Assembly: GCA_023441905.1 (NCBI GenBank)
Contig: JAEZNC010000112.1
Span: 1 to 7,811, forward strand
Direction of reading: 5' to 3'
Source of the DNA: Bacillota bacterium
GTDB taxonomy: Bacteria > Bacillota > Clostridia > Christensenellales > SZUA-584
DNA: 7,811 nt
Below are positions 1 to 5,740 of the stretch, piece by piece; position 1 is the stretch's first letter, and every line of letters starts with the position of its first letter. The notes beneath the pieces are model-generated. The model saw nothing but the letters and a program-made list of their open reading frames with translations, was not told the origin of the DNA and ran no database searches. The translations under genes and the position numbers were made by a program.

Positions 1-285
1 CCCCATATATTATGTACTAATTTTATACATTCAACAATAGGCAATCTTATGATAATGGTTCGTTTTTCTAATATTCTGAAGAATTTTGCACAATGGACAT
101 TATAAATAATATAAAAAACCGCCAACGATGTGCAAACATAAACGGGCACGACGGAAATGACTCACCGGCGTTCTTATACCACGCTGATCAACGAAAGATT
201 ATTGATCACATTCGCCAGGATATGCACGCTGCATTTTCAATGTCTGATTCGATATGGGTTAAACAGCGAAAGGCATCATAACGAA
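1..285. other. AT-rich stretch with no convincing gene
   Basis: No gene here can be supported. The first 120 bases are very AT-rich. A plus-strand reading frame at 93-281 (62 residues) has no good ribosome binding site, no hydrophobic or domain pattern I recognise, and is overlapped by another open frame at 157-345. The minus strand gives only very short frames. The stretch lies beyond the apparent end of the minus-strand feo operon and may be intergenic or decayed sequence. Confidence 0.5.
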
Positions 286-310
286 AAGAGCCGGCGTTTG
301 TCCGGCTCTT
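286..310 (-). terminator. Probable intrinsic terminator, minus strand
   Basis: A perfect 9-bp inverted repeat, AAGAGCCGG / CCGGCTCTT, encloses a 7-base loop. Read on the minus strand the right arm runs into TTTTCGTT, a short U-rich tail. On the plus strand the hairpin is followed by CAGAATG, with no U tract. The direction therefore fits the end of a minus-strand transcript: either the feo operon upstream or the small frame ending 8 bases before it at 318. Confidence 0.6.
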
Positions 311-317
311 CAGAATG

Positions 318-449
318 TCAAAACCTTTTATCGCGGCCCCTCTGAAGACCGTCATGTAAGGGTTGTTTAGGGGCTGTCACCGATGGGTGACCGGGGAATA
401 GAATACGGCAGAATTCGGCCATTCTCGCCAGCACTTCGTGCCGCGTCAT
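318..449 (-). CDS. Possible small hypothetical protein (43 aa)
   Basis: A short frame reads MTRHEVLARMAEFCRILFPG and continues to a stop at 318-320, 43 residues in all. I do not recognise a family. In its favour: the frame stays open about 57 bases further upstream, to a stop at 507-509. Its amino-acid composition, with an amphipathic Glu/Arg/Leu/Ala helix followed by a Pro/Gly-rich tail, looks protein-like. A terminator hairpin follows 8 bases after its stop. Against it: the GAAGGG preceding the ATG is immediately adjacent, which is too close for a normal ribosome site, and a GTG start at 479 has none either. It lies downstream of the Cys-rich FeoB-associated gene, so it could be the last gene of the feo transcript or the remnant of a longer gene. 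Confidence 0.3.
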   Translation of the reverse strand: MTRHEVLARMAEFCRILFPGHPSVTAPKQPLHDGLQRGRDKRF

Positions 450-514
450 CCCTTCAGAATAGCCATCTGTCTGCCCCACATAGCGGGCTGAGAGACTCGA
501 TAGGCTTTATCAAC

Positions 515-550
515 AGCGAGAAGAACCGGTATTTTCCGGCTCTTCTCGCT
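515..550 (-). terminator. Long stable hairpin after the feo operon
   Basis: Arms of 15 bases (515-529 and 536-550) enclose a 6-base loop. On the plus strand the arms contain one A-C mismatch. In minus-strand RNA the same position becomes a G-U pair, so the helix is continuous only in that transcript. It starts 37 bases after the stop of the Cys-rich peptide gene. No U tract follows (the 3' flank is GTTGATAAAG), so it is either a poor intrinsic terminator or a 3'-end stabilising stem. Its inner arms share the CCGGCTCTT motif with the hairpin at 286-310. Confidence 0.5.
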
Positions 551-587
551 TTGGAGGGTTCGTTTATGGCGGGCACGTGCTCAAATA

Positions 588-752
588 TCAGCAGTTCTTA
601 TTATGGCCACATGCCCCGGAGCAGCCGCTGCACCCGCAGCCGCTCTGTCCCTTTTTCTTCTTTATCATGGATATCACGATCAGGACTGCGGCGGCAAGCA
701 CCGCAAGCCCTATCAGTATTGTGGCCAAATGCTCGGCGATAGAGTTCAGCAT
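588..752 (-). CDS. FeoB-associated Cys-rich membrane protein
   Basis: A 54-residue peptide with a single N-terminal membrane helix (about residues 9-30, LATILIGLAVLAAAVLIVIS), a KKKK stop-transfer cluster at 31-34, and a cytoplasmic tail rich in Cys and Gly. The tail cysteines are C39, C41, C44, C48 and C54, with H50 between them. This is the layout of the small FeoB-associated family found directly after feoB in many Firmicutes. A role in handling Fe(II) at the cytoplasmic mouth of FeoB, or in holding the complex, is often proposed but not settled. The start is set by GAAGGAGGAAAGT just before the ATG at 752; a longer frame from 806 lies inside the end of feoB and is unlikely. The ATG is 13 bases after the feoB stop, so translation is probably coupled. 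Confidence 0.9.
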   Translation of the reverse strand: MLNSIAEHLATILIGLAVLAAAVLIVISMIKKKKGQSGCGCSGCSGACGHNKNC

Positions 753-765
753 ACTTTCCTCCTTC

Positions 766-2919
766 TCACAGCCCTGCTTTGGCTGAGACCAATGTATTGC
801 CTGCATTTAGGCTCTTGCCCGGACGGAATATCAAGTAGAGCAGCACGGCCGCAAGCACCGCCGCCACGCCCGTTCCGACGGTAAACCCGCCGCCCGCAAA
901 CAGAACACCGAACTGATAAACGAGCAAGGCCATACAGTAAGAAAACACGTTTTGGTAAACCAGCGCGAACGCTGTCCATTTCCGGCTGTTCATCTCCTTG
1001 CTCATCGTACCGATGGCAGCCAAACACGGCGAATCGAGCAGGTTGAACATCAAGAAAGAGAACGCGGCAATCGCGCTCGGGAACATTCCCATCACAGCGG
1101 TCCACAGGCCGGGGTCTGCGTCACCGAGGTCACCGAGGCCAACGAGTATGGCCATTGTACTCACGATCCCCTCTTTGGCGACAAATCCCGACAGTGTGGA
1201 GGCGACTGCCTGCCATGTGCCGAAACCGAGTGGTATGAAGACGGGAGCGATGAAACCGCCGATAGCCGCAATCAAGCTGAATTCCGCGTCCACCATGCCA
1301 AACCGGCCATCTGAGAAGCCATAAGTGCTGAGGAACCACATAATCACACAGAAGAGGAACAATACCGTTCCGGCTTTCTTTAAAAAGCTCCATACGCGCT
1401 CCCAAACCTGAAGCAGTACGTTCTTGATGGCCGGAAGATGGTATTGCGGCAGCTCCATGACAAACGGAGCGGGTTTGCCTGCAAACATCTTTGTCTTTTT
1501 CAGTATCACGCCGGATACAACAACCGTAAGGATACCGACGAAGTACATCGTGGGGGCCATCCACCACGCGCCGCCCATGATTGCGCCCGCTATCAGCGCG
1601 ATGACCGGCAGCTTCGCGCCGCAGGGCACAAATGTGGTGGTGATCATCGTCATCCGGCGGTCCTTTTCATTTTCTATGGTTTTGGTCGACATGATGCCCG
1701 GCACGCCGCAGCCCGTGGAAATCAGCAGCGGAATGAAGCTCTTGCCGGAGAGGCCGAACCGTCTGAATATGCGGTCCATAATAAACGCGATACGCGCCAT
1801 ATAGCCGCAGTCTTCGAGAATCGACAGGAAGAAGAACAATATGGCCATCTGAGGCGCGAAACCGATGGGTGCCGCGAGGCCTCCGATGATGCCGTTCACG
1901 ATAAGGTCGTTGAGCCATGCTGCCGCACCGATATTGGTGAGCCACGCGTCCACGCCCGGCTGTATCCACTCACCGAACAACGTATCGTTCGTCCAGTCGG
2001 TCACGATGGTGCCGAGCGAGGTGACGGAAATATAGTAAACTGCGAACATCACCAGCACAAAAAGCGGCAGCGCGAGTATGCGGTTTGTCATGACCTTATC
2101 GATTCTATCCGATACGGACAGCTTTTCCTTCGCTTTCTTTTTATGGGCACCCGTGAGTACCACGGCCACGCTTTCGTACCGTTCATTGGTGATGATGCTC
2201 TCTGCGTCATCGTCCAATGCGCTTTCCGCCGCCGCTCTCGCCGCATCCGTCTTTTTCTGCAGCGCCGCCGAGAGAGAAATCTTTTTCAGCAGGTTTTCAT
2301 CACGTTCAAACAGCTTAATACTCAGCCAGCGCGGGTTGAAAGCCTCGAGAGTTTTCTCTGCCTTCGCCGCTTCGCTTATTTGAGACAGCGCCTTTTCCAC
2401 ATGTTTTGAGAAGCAAAGCGGGGTGGGCTTGCGACCGCAAAGCGTCACCGCTTTGTCAATCAGCGTGTCGAGACCCGACTGCTTCATCGCCGATATCGGC
2501 ACGACCGGGCAGCCAAAGCTCTTTTCCAGCGCGGAACAATCAATGATATCCCCGCGTTTTTCCACCAAATCCATCATGTTGAGCGCCACAACAGTCGGAA
2601 CATCAAGCTCGATGAGCTGTGTGGTCAGATACAGATTTCTTTCCAGATTCGACGCATCCACGATGTTGATAATCACATCGGGTTTCTCATTGAGTATGAA
2701 GTCCCGCGCGATCACTTCCTCCAGCGTGTATGGTGAAAGCGAATAGATACCCGGCAAATCCACCACCGATACGTCTTTTTGCTTTTTCAGTTGTCCTTCC
2801 TTTTTCTCCACCGTGACTCCGGGCCAGTTGCCCACATATTGTGTGCTGCCCGTCAGTGCGTTGAACAGCGTTGTTTTGCCGCTGTTGGGGTTTCCCGCCA
2901 GCGCCATACGAATGGTCAT
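766..2919 (-). CDS. feoB: Ferrous iron transport protein B (FeoB), first copy
   Basis: A 717-residue inner-membrane Fe(II) permease with an N-terminal G-protein domain. G1 is GNPNSGKT at residues 9-16, the switch region is VGNWPGVTVE near 29-38, G3 is DLPG at 54-57, G4 is NMMD at 114-117 and G5 is SAMK at 143-146. A helical regulatory (GDI-like) segment follows, about residues 165-275. The membrane part begins near 280 and contains both Gate regions with their conserved cysteines: STGCGVPG (C404) and VPCGAKLPV (C433). The length is normal for Gram-positive FeoB. The start at 2919 has a strong GAGGAGG site 6 bases upstream. It follows two feoA genes and precedes the Cys-rich FeoB partner, a complete feo operon. 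A palindrome that may be a metal-repressor operator lies 20 bases upstream of the start, so feoB may have its own control. The call is secure; Fe(II) as substrate comes from the family. Confidence 0.98.
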   Translation of the reverse strand: MTIRMALAGNPNSGKTTLFNALTGSTQYVGNWPGVTVEKKEGQLKKQKDVSVVDLPGIYSLSPYTLEEVIARDFILNEKPDVIINIVDASNLERNLYLTTQLIELDVPTVVALNMMDLVEKRGDIIDCSALEKSFGCPVVPISAMKQSGLDTLIDKAVTLCGRKPTPLCFSKHVEKALSQISEAAKAEKTLEAFNPRWLSIKLFERDENLLKKISLSAALQKKTDAARAAAESALDDDAESIITNERYESVAVVLTGAHKKKAKEKLSVSDRIDKVMTNRILALPLFVLVMFAVYYISVTSLGTIVTDWTNDTLFGEWIQPGVDAWLTNIGAAAWLNDLIVNGIIGGLAAPIGFAPQMAILFFFLSILEDCGYMARIAFIMDRIFRRFGLSGKSFIPLLISTGCGVPGIMSTKTIENEKDRRMTMITTTFVPCGAKLPVIALIAGAIMGGAWWMAPTMYFVGILTVVVSGVILKKTKMFAGKPAPFVMELPQYHLPAIKNVLLQVWERVWSFLKKAGTVLFLFCVIMWFLSTYGFSDGRFGMVDAEFSLIAAIGGFIAPVFIPLGFGTWQAVASTLSGFVAKEGIVSTMAILVGLGDLGDADPGLWTAVMGMFPSAIAAFSFLMFNLLDSPCLAAIGTMSKEMNSRKWTAFALVYQNVFSYCMALLVYQFGVLFAGGGFTVGTGVAAVLAAVLLYLIFRPGKSLNAGNTLVSAKAGL

Positions 2920-2937
2920 GAATCGCTCCTCCTCAGA

Positions 2938-2966
2938 TTGTTAGCATTGGCTAACATCGTAATCAA
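2938..2966 (-). promoter_or_regulatory. Candidate internal promoter for feoB
   Basis: On the minus strand TTGATT (2961-2966) is separated by 17 bases from TAACAA (2938-2943). Both hexamers are only fair matches to the sigma-70 consensus, and the predicted start would leave a very short leader running into the GAGGAGG site. The argument for it is similarity to the feoA promoter upstream: in both, a TTGA -35 is followed by the same 11-base core GTTAGCCAATG as spacer. Confidence 0.3.
2939..2956. promoter_or_regulatory. Palindromic DtxR-type operator before feoB
   Basis: TGTTAGCATTGGCTAACA is an inverted repeat with perfect 7-base arms (TGTTAGC / GCTAACA) around a 4-base centre. It ends 20 bases before the feoB start. 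The half-site GTTAGC(C) recurs in the two boxes before the first feoA and resembles the core of the known DtxR/IdeR box (TTAGGTTAG-CTAACCTAA). It is therefore probably a binding site for the DtxR-like regulator encoded at 3586. The palindrome is seen; the regulator assignment is inferred. Confidence 0.65.
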
Positions 2967-2987
2967 AAAAAATTATTGCACAATAAT
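2965..2987 (-). terminator. Weak terminator-like hairpin between feoA and feoB
   Basis: On the minus strand ATTATTG and CAATAAT form an inverted repeat (2972-2987) that overlaps the stop codon of the second feoA, followed by a run of eight T (2965-2972). The stem is almost entirely A-T, with a minimal loop, so strong termination is doubtful. Its position, just ahead of a second operator and feoB, fits partial termination or pausing between feoA and feoB. Confidence 0.35.
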
Positions 2988-3191
2988 AGTTTCGGCGTCT
3001 GCCTTGCGAACCGAAAGCTCATAGCCGCGCACCGTCACCTCGATGGGGTCTCCCAGCGGAGCCATTTTTCTCACAAGAACCGAAGTACCTTTTGTAATCC
3101 CCATGTCCATAATCCTTCGCTTCACTGCGCCTTCGCCCTCAAGCTTCATAACTGTCACCGTATTACCGCAGGGCACCTCTTTTAGCGTCAT
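2973..3191 (-). CDS. feoA: FeoA-family protein, second of the first operon
   Basis: A 72-residue cytoplasmic protein with the FeoA SH3-like beta-barrel fold. Recognisable are an opening strand (TVTVMKLEGEGAVKRRIMDM), the family signature around RRIMDMGITKG at residues 25-35, then PLGDPIEVTVRGYELSVRKADAETIIV, where the GDP-x-x-V-x-V-R-G-x-x-(L/I)-x-(L/V)-R pattern is typical. FeoA is thought to bind FeoB and to be needed for Fe(II) uptake. The start at 3191 is preceded by AAAGGAGACAATAAAT, a good ribosome site. It lies 20 bases after the previous feoA and 53 bases before feoB. The two tandem FeoA proteins are clearly different in sequence, so they are old paralogs rather than a recent duplication. 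Confidence 0.95.
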   Translation of the reverse strand: MTLKEVPCGNTVTVMKLEGEGAVKRRIMDMGITKGTSVLVRKMAPLGDPIEVTVRGYELSVRKADAETIIVQ

Positions 3192-3211
3192 ATTTATTGT
3201 CTCCTTTATTT

Positions 3212-3421
3212 TTATACCACGATGCGGCTGGAAAGCTGTCTGTCCAGCGCCACGCGCGTATCCTTAACCTTCAGTATCAGATTCCCGGCGATGCTCGAAA
3301 TCACCGTCACGGGATGGCCCTCAATGAAGCCAAGACGGTTTAAAAATCGTATCGTGTCATCTTTGCCCGTGATCTTTTTAATCGTGACAGAATCTCCGGG
3401 TTTTGCCATCGTCAGCGGCAT
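3212..3421 (-). CDS. feoA: FeoA-family protein, first of the first operon
   Basis: A 69-residue FeoA domain protein and the first gene of the minus-strand feo operon. It opens with MAKPGDSVTIKKITGKDDTI (residues 5-24), followed by RFLNRLGFIEGHPVTVISSIAGNLILKVKDTRVALDRQLSSRIVV. The R-x-L-x-x-L-G-x-x-x-G turn and the closing strand L-x-(R)-x-x-(S/A)-x-x-(I)-x-V match FeoA. In place of the common GDP turn it has AGN, as many tandem FeoA proteins do. The start at 3421 has GCGAGGAAC upstream; M5 is an alternative start. It lies just downstream of the operator-rich divergent region and is presumably repressed by metal together with the rest of the operon. It probably assists FeoB, alone or as a hetero-oligomer with the neighbouring FeoA (inference). 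Confidence 0.93.
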   Translation of the reverse strand: MPLTMAKPGDSVTIKKITGKDDTIRFLNRLGFIEGHPVTVISSIAGNLILKVKDTRVALDRQLSSRIVV

Positions 3422-3441
3422 AACTGTTCCTCGCTTTCATT

Positions 3442-3461
3442 AAGTTAGCCTAGGCTATCTT
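3442..3461. promoter_or_regulatory. DtxR-type operator box 1, feoA leader
   Basis: AAGTTAGCCTAGGCTATCTT is a 20-base palindrome with one mismatched pair. Its centre, TAGCCTAGGCTA (3446-3457), is perfectly symmetrical. GTTAGCCTA matches the centre of the published DtxR/IdeR consensus. It sits downstream of the -10 of the feoA promoter and 20 bases before the feoA start, where a bound repressor would block early elongation or promoter clearance. Confidence 0.65.
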
Positions 3462-3469
3462 TTCAATTG

Positions 3470-3491
3470 ATAGTTTACATTGGCTAACTAT
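3470..3491. promoter_or_regulatory. DtxR-type operator box 2, inside feoA promoter
   Basis: ATAGTT and AACTAT are perfect 6-base arms at the ends of a 22-base element. The right half, GGCTAAC, matches the other boxes; the left half is degenerate. It fills most of the spacer and the -10 of the minus-strand feoA promoter, a classic position for a repressor. Its core on the minus strand, GTTAGCCAATG, is identical to that before feoB. Confidence 0.6.
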
Positions 3492-3500
3492 GGTTGTCAA
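3472..3500 (-). promoter_or_regulatory. Promoter of the first feo operon
   Basis: On the minus strand a perfect -35, TTGACA (3495-3500), is followed after 17 bases by TAAACT (3472-3477, four of six consensus bases). It points at the first feoA, leaving a leader of about 45 bases. Operator box 2 overlaps the spacer and the -10, and box 1 lies in the leader. Confidence 0.65.
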
Positions 3501-3524
3501 TAGGTAACTTTGTTGAATTCAATA

Positions 3525-3553
3525 TTGCACCTCATACGGGTAAATGCTACTAT
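3525..3553 (+). promoter_or_regulatory. Candidate promoter of the first DtxR-family regulator
   Basis: TTGCAC (3525-3530) is followed after 17 bases by TACTAT (3548-3553), about 30 bases before the regulator's start. The match to consensus is moderate. A perfect 10-base palindrome, TTGAATTCAA (3513-3522), lies directly upstream. The GTTAGCC boxes of the divergent feo promoter are 34 or more bases away, so the regulator gene may or may not be autoregulated through them. Confidence 0.3.
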
Positions 3554-3585
3554 ATTCTTATGGCAGCCAAAACCGAGGTGATATG

Positions 3586-3954
3586 ATGGAGCTTTACGAA
3601 TCCGGAGAAAACTATCTGGAAACAATACTCATATTGAAGAATAGAAACGGCTATGTCCGTTCAATAGATATCGCACACGCGTTATCCTTCTCAAAACCCA
3701 GCGTAAGCCGCGCCGTGTCGATATTAAAAAATTCCGGGCATGTTTACGTTAACGGCGAAGGGTTTATTGACCTCACCGAAACCGGTGCCGCCATCGCGGA
3801 AAAGATTTACCACCGTCATCAGATGCTGACGTCATGGCTGACCGCACTCGGCGTCAGCCCTGAAACCGCGAGTCACGACGCATGCCGTATGGAGCATGTG
3901 ATCAGCCAGGAAACCTTTGATAGAATCGGCGCACATATTCATCACAAGCCGTGA
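3586..3954 (+). CDS. DtxR/IdeR-like metal-dependent repressor
   Basis: A 122-residue DtxR-family regulator: winged helix-turn-helix at about residues 1-65 (YLETILIL, SIDIAHALSFSKPSVSRAVSIL, then wing VNGEGFIDLTETG) and a dimerisation/metal-binding helix domain to the end. There is no C-terminal SH3 domain. Aligned by eye to B. subtilis MntR, the ligand positions read N9 (MntR Asp8), E12 (Glu11), H78 (His77), C100 (Glu99), E103 (Glu102) and H104 (His103). The stretch HDACRMEHVIS resembles the DtxR/IdeR Cys102-Glu105-His106 site, which favours iron sensing (inference). The start is chosen because GAGGTGAT lies just upstream and the family begins at this point; ATG at 3583 is an alternative, and the frame opens at 3544. 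It diverges from the feoA-feoA-feoB operon, whose promoter holds DtxR-like boxes, and precedes a ZIP transporter by 103 bases, probably as one transcript. Confidence 0.92.
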   Translation: MELYESGENYLETILILKNRNGYVRSIDIAHALSFSKPSVSRAVSILKNSGHVYVNGEGFIDLTETGAAIAEKIYHRHQMLTSWLTALGVSPETASHDACRMEHVISQETFDRIGAHIHHKP

Positions 3955-4057
3955 TCTTTCAGAAACGAAAGAAAGCTGTGAGACAACTTTTCTTTCTCGG
4001 AACAGATTCTCTGTGCTTTTATCGCTTATTCAACTTTCAGAAAAGGAGTACGGAAAA

Positions 4058-4873
4058 ATGATTGAATGGTTAGCCAGCATCCCGCCGGTATTACAAGCGC
4101 TGATTGCCACATTATTCACCTGGTTTGTCACCGCGCTCGGCGCTTCGCTTGTTTTTTTCTTTAAAGCGATCAATAAAAAGGTGCTCAACGGTATGCTCGG
4201 GTTTGCATCGGGCGTTATGATTGCCGCCAGCTTTTGGTCTTTGCTGGCACCCGCCATCGATATGGCCGAAGGCGGCCCGACACCGGCATGGCTTGTCGCG
4301 GCCATCGGATTTTTGTCCGGAGGCGGATTTTTATTTCTGGTTGATAAAGTGCTTCCCCATCTTCACATCGGGCTCGAGCGCAGCAAAGCGGAAGGTATTA
4401 AAACAAGCTGGCAGCGCAGTATTCTGCTCGTTCTAGCCATTACGCTTCACAATATCCCCGAGGGTCTCGCCGTTGGTGTGGCATTCGGCGCGGCAGCCAT
4501 CGGGTCTTCCACCGCTTCCGTCGCGGGCGCCATGGTGCTGGCGATTGGCATCGGGCTGCAAAACTTTCCCGAAGGTGCGGCGGTATCCATACCGCTGCGG
4601 CGCGAAGGGCTTTCGCGCACCAAATCATTTTTATACGGCCAGGCCTCCGGTATTGTTGAACCGCTGGCGGGTGTTTTGGGTGCACTGGCCGTGGTCTCCA
4701 TGCAGTCCATATTGCCCTATGCACTCTCGTTTGCGGCCGGCGCTATGATATACGTGGTTGTGGAGGAACTGATTCCCGAAGCACAGCGCGGCGATTCGAA
4801 CACCGATATCTCCACGATCGGCTGCCTCGTCGGCTTTGCCATCTTGATGATGCTGGATACCGCGCTTGGTTGA
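4058..4873 (+). CDS. ZIP-family metal transporter (GufA/ZupT-like)
   Basis: A 271-residue inner-membrane transporter of divalent metals. Eight hydrophobic segments can be traced. The signature metal sites are in the fourth, HNIPEG at residues 131-136, and the fifth, QNFPEG at 168-173, with further conserved GIVEP at 198-202 and VVEELIPE at 234-241. Short HLH at 101-103 lies in the loop before the fourth segment. These are hallmarks of bacterial ZIP proteins, which bring Zn, Fe, Mn or similar ions into the cytoplasm; the exact ion cannot be read from sequence. The start is fixed by AAAAGGAG about 9 bases before the ATG; the frame is open back to 3917, overlapping the upstream regulator, but that extension has no membrane character. 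It is probably co-transcribed with the upstream DtxR-like gene and ends in the strong terminator at 4938. Confidence 0.95.
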   Translation: MIEWLASIPPVLQALIATLFTWFVTALGASLVFFFKAINKKVLNGMLGFASGVMIAASFWSLLAPAIDMAEGGPTPAWLVAAIGFLSGGGFLFLVDKVLPHLHIGLERSKAEGIKTSWQRSILLVLAITLHNIPEGLAVGVAFGAAAIGSSTASVAGAMVLAIGIGLQNFPEGAAVSIPLRREGLSRTKSFLYGQASGIVEPLAGVLGALAVVSMQSILPYALSFAAGAMIYVVVEELIPEAQRGDSNTDISTIGCLVGFAILMMLDTALG

Positions 4874-4907
4874 TTTTTGGTTTCAGGACTCGGGGTGCCG
4901 CCGCGCG

Positions 4908-5705
4908 TTAAACCGAGCGTATTCGTTGTTCCATATACGCCCGCAGCATTCCCCTGACAAAGCTGCGGGCGTTTTTGTACCGCGCATATATCATTTCAGA
5001 TATGAACGTATCGCCGTACATGCGCCAGCCCATCGTCTTGCGGTAACGGATTGGCGCTCCCATAAAACCGCAAACATCCTTGATCGGATATCCAAAAAAC
5101 AGGCCTGCCTCATGCGGAAAGTGTGGGCTGCGCATCTTTTGAATCAGCATATGCACATATTGATCAGGTGTCCCATGCTCCGGGTAACCCAATCGCACGA
5201 GAAAGAGCCTGTTCACCGCATCCGCCAGCACAGCCTGAAGGCAGCCCTGATGGTAAAAGAACAATTGCGCTTTTTCTTCGGTGGCTTTAACAATCTCACA
5301 AGCGACGGGTTCGCCCCATGCAAAGTGCGTTTTACACAGTTTTACACATTCGGAGGAGTGCACATTGATCAGGCTCGCCGGTTTGACACCCATGAGTGTG
5401 GCACCTGTGCTTTCCAGCAGCCGCACGGATTCTTTGCTCAGTGTGCCCGCCTGCGCAAACCGACGAACAATCTCGGGTACGCCTGCACAGCCGTGCAGGT
5501 TCAAATCCACATATTGCTTTTTTCCCGGTTCAGTCCGGTTATATCCCATCAATGGTCTTGTCCTCATACGCTGTTTACAGATATTATCCGCTTTGATTGA
5601 ACATGAATATGCAAGCATGGGTTCTTTTGCGTATTGGGTGCAGCGGCTGAACAATAACAGCTGATCATTCGGCAGGCCGGAATATCTGCGCGTCGTGACC
5701 GTCAT
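4908..5705 (-). CDS. DUF3793 family protein
   Basis: Up to 265 residues, recognised as DUF3793 from the TGATLMGVKPASLIN segment (about residues 100-114), the central QLFFYHQGCLQAVLADAV (about 148-165), and the C-terminal block HEAGLFFGYPIKDVCGFM followed by GWRMYGD. The function of the family is unknown; members are cytoplasmic, without a signal or membrane helix. The sequence has many cysteines (for example CVKLC, ACEIV, QGCLQ, DVCGF). The start is uncertain. The outermost ATG at 5705 has only GGAAG next to it. An ATG at 5549, giving 213 residues, has GAGGA 11 bases upstream and would be nearer the usual family length. It follows the second DtxR-family regulator by 35 bases and may share its transcript. 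Its 3' end contains, on the other strand, the terminator of the ZIP gene. Confidence 0.85.
   Translation of the reverse strand: MTVTTRRYSGLPNDQLLLFSRCTQYAKEPMLAYSCSIKADNICKQRMRTRPLMGYNRTEPGKKQYVDLNLHGCAGVPEIVRRFAQAGTLSKESVRLLESTGATLMGVKPASLINVHSSECVKLCKTHFAWGEPVACEIVKATEEKAQLFFYHQGCLQAVLADAVNRLFLVRLGYPEHGTPDQYVHMLIQKMRSPHFPHEAGLFFGYPIKDVCGFMGAPIRYRKTMGWRMYGDTFISEMIYARYKNARSFVRGMLRAYMEQRIRSV
4938..4976 (+). terminator. Strong intrinsic terminator of the regulator-ZIP unit
   Basis: A perfect 10-bp GC-rich inverted repeat, CGCCCGCAGC (4938-4947) and GCTGCGGGCG (4962-4971), with a 14-base loop, runs straight into TTTTT on the plus strand. It lies 64 bases after the ZIP stop codon. It is entirely inside the last part of the convergent DUF3793 coding region, where the same bases encode NARSFVRGMLRAY. 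Confidence 0.88.
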
Positions 5706-5740
5706 GCTTCCAGAACCGGTGGCGATTTGAGTTTAAGAGA

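Noticed and set aside
93..281. 62-codon plus-strand frame in the AT-rich left end
   Set aside because: It has a weak ribosome site, competing overlapping frames and no recognised family; the hairpin after its stop lacks a U tract in this direction.
376..391. GTCACC / GGTGAC inverted repeat
   Set aside because: Only 6 bp with no U tract and no relation to a promoter; it falls within the small minus-strand frame.
753..806. Longer start for the Cys-rich FeoB-associated peptide
   Set aside because: It would overlap the feoB end, while the GGAGG site directly before the ATG at 752 gives the normal family length.
1438..2409. Long plus-strand open frame of 323 codons
   Set aside because: It is antisense to feoB, has no ribosome site, and its translation is rich in His, Arg and Gln with no domain pattern; it is a shadow of the real gene.
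3958..3998. Possible hairpin between the first regulator and the ZIP gene
   Set aside because: The GAAAGAAA and TTTCTTTC arms pair imperfectly and no U tract follows, so I do not call a terminator; the two genes are more likely co-transcribed.
3917..4057. Longer N-terminus for the ZIP transporter
   Set aside because: The extension overlaps the regulator gene and is polar, while the ATG at 4058 has a clear AAAAGGAG site and starts the first membrane segment.
4866..5600. Plus-strand open frame of 244 codons
   Set aside because: It is antisense to the DUF3793 gene, which shows recognisable family motifs; the plus frame has none and starts at the ZIP stop without a ribosome site.
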